From Phoronis australis (lineage: Eukaryota; Phoronida; Phoronidae): a DNA stretch of 64,000 bases. Positions 62,966 through 64,000 of the stretch are shown one piece after another; position 1 is the first letter of the stretch; each line of letters opens with the position of its first letter. Where the stretch lies: assembly GCA_002633005.1 (NCBI GenBank), contig NMRA01000088.1, forward strand, positions 797,216 to 861,215, in the 5' to 3' direction. A model generated the notes under the pieces. That model ran no database searches. It worked only from the letters and a program-made list of their open reading frames with translations, and had not been told where the DNA came from. The position numbers and the translations under genes are program-made.

Positions 62966-64000
62966 GTGAGTGGTCACTTGGTGTATTGTAACGACTTGTT
63001 GTGCTGTTTATGAAATACGTTGAAGTATTGCTCTTTGTGTGAGGATAAACTGCAAGGTTTTGACACTTTTCCAGACTCCCTGCTGCATCACAATTCATTT
63101 ATATCTTTAAAGAAAAACTGCAGGTAGTATGATACATATTGCACAGACGCGCGAAGGGCGCTCGGCCAAGCCCATTGCACCAGGCACCTCAAAACTTTCT
63201 TTGTTTACTAATATTCACATATACACATATGCATAGATTAAGATTGAGGTGAGGAGCTAGAGAGGTCTAAGTCAAGGGTCTAATAGTGAGGGTACAGTGG
63301 GATTTGTTAGCATGACCTTGAGAAGAGGAGGAGGTCACTCAAGCCACTTGGCCACATTGCCTCCTCTTGATGTCAAATTTGGTTGTCAAAAAATCTGCGG
63401 ATGTGTCCACTTACAAACTCGAATGAATGGCGATAATGGCACTGAATTGTCTTGTTACTGAACAGCACACACATGTAATTAGAAAGTAAAGGTACGCCTT
63501 AAATATGTTATTAAAGAACTACAACTGAGTAGAAACAGTTCCACCTACAAACTTGAACTCAATCACTACGTGGCGAGACTGTCTCGTCCACATCAAATCA
63601 GCGGTCAAAAGTTGTTCGGCTAGAGGACAGTTTCCGAGAAATAGAGACAGAAAGCATGGATGCTTTGCAAATTGCCTTTGATATTACAAAATAATATGTT
63701 TTTTCATCTAAAAATACCCCCTGGTTACACGTGGAGATAATGTGAGCGGATCTAAGTAAGATAATGTGCCAGTGTTTGTTTATAAAGTCTATGAACTTAA
63801 ATCAAAGGAATGGTTTTCAAAAAAGGGATTTTTAGGATGAAAACAGAATTCGTAGTGGAATACAGCATGTTAATTAAAATGAGATTTTCGTTATGTTTTA
63901 TCGCATTTTGCTCATGTATACTAGCCTTCATCTATGAGATGGTTTTGTGGACGCCACTCATATTTGGATCGGAATTGACAGAATTTGTATTGGACATTGT
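62966..64000. other. Start of the intron after exon 36
   Basis: No stretch encoding the expected C-terminal motif (FSGFPLHMPY-like) is seen, and no repeat recognised. The intron runs past the window end. Confidence 0.6.

Overview
The window is eukaryotic, almost certainly from an invertebrate metazoan. It has no bacterial-style gene packing. Short exons with GT-AG borders are spread through long, AT-leaning, repeat-rich introns, and the joined exons encode a protein of animal cilia. I cannot name the species. The mix of tRNA-derived repeats, small foldback elements and minisatellites, and single-N contig joins flanked by allelic copies, would fit a highly heterozygous marine invertebrate, but that is a guess.

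One gene fills the window on the + strand: the orthologue of CC2D2A (coiled-coil and C2 domain containing 2A), a structural protein of the ciliary transition zone (MKS/B9 module). I place 36 coding exons between 1649 and 62965. All use GT-AG introns and all junction phases agree. They join to 4,821 nt, or 1,607 codons, without an internal stop, close to the 1,620 residues of the human protein as I remember it. The start codon lies upstream of the window. The last coding exon (about 65 residues in human) lies downstream of 64000.

Layout: 1-8898, four N-terminal exons (charged, disordered); 8899-30345, two introns of about 10.5 kb separated by one exon, rich in repeats; 30346-45521, closely spaced exons for the conserved N-terminal half, the coiled coils and the N-terminal C2-like domain; 45624-46268, a sequencing gap with duplicated sequence on both sides; 48863-52828, the central C2 domain; 53863-62965, the C-terminal region with a degenerate transglutaminase-like fold.

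Three segments (12201-15906, 32611-33513, 43589-48301) are direct near-identical duplications whose copies meet exactly at N characters. They repeat exons that cannot be spliced in series without breaking the frame, so they look like unmerged alleles, not biology. The introns hold several dispersed repeat families, foldback elements (one with a tRNA-like cloverleaf), a TA-flanked MITE, CTCF-like motifs inside repeats, and minisatellites. One minisatellite triplicates a splice donor of the gene. I found no nested gene, no CRISPR array and no convincing novel multi-gene system.
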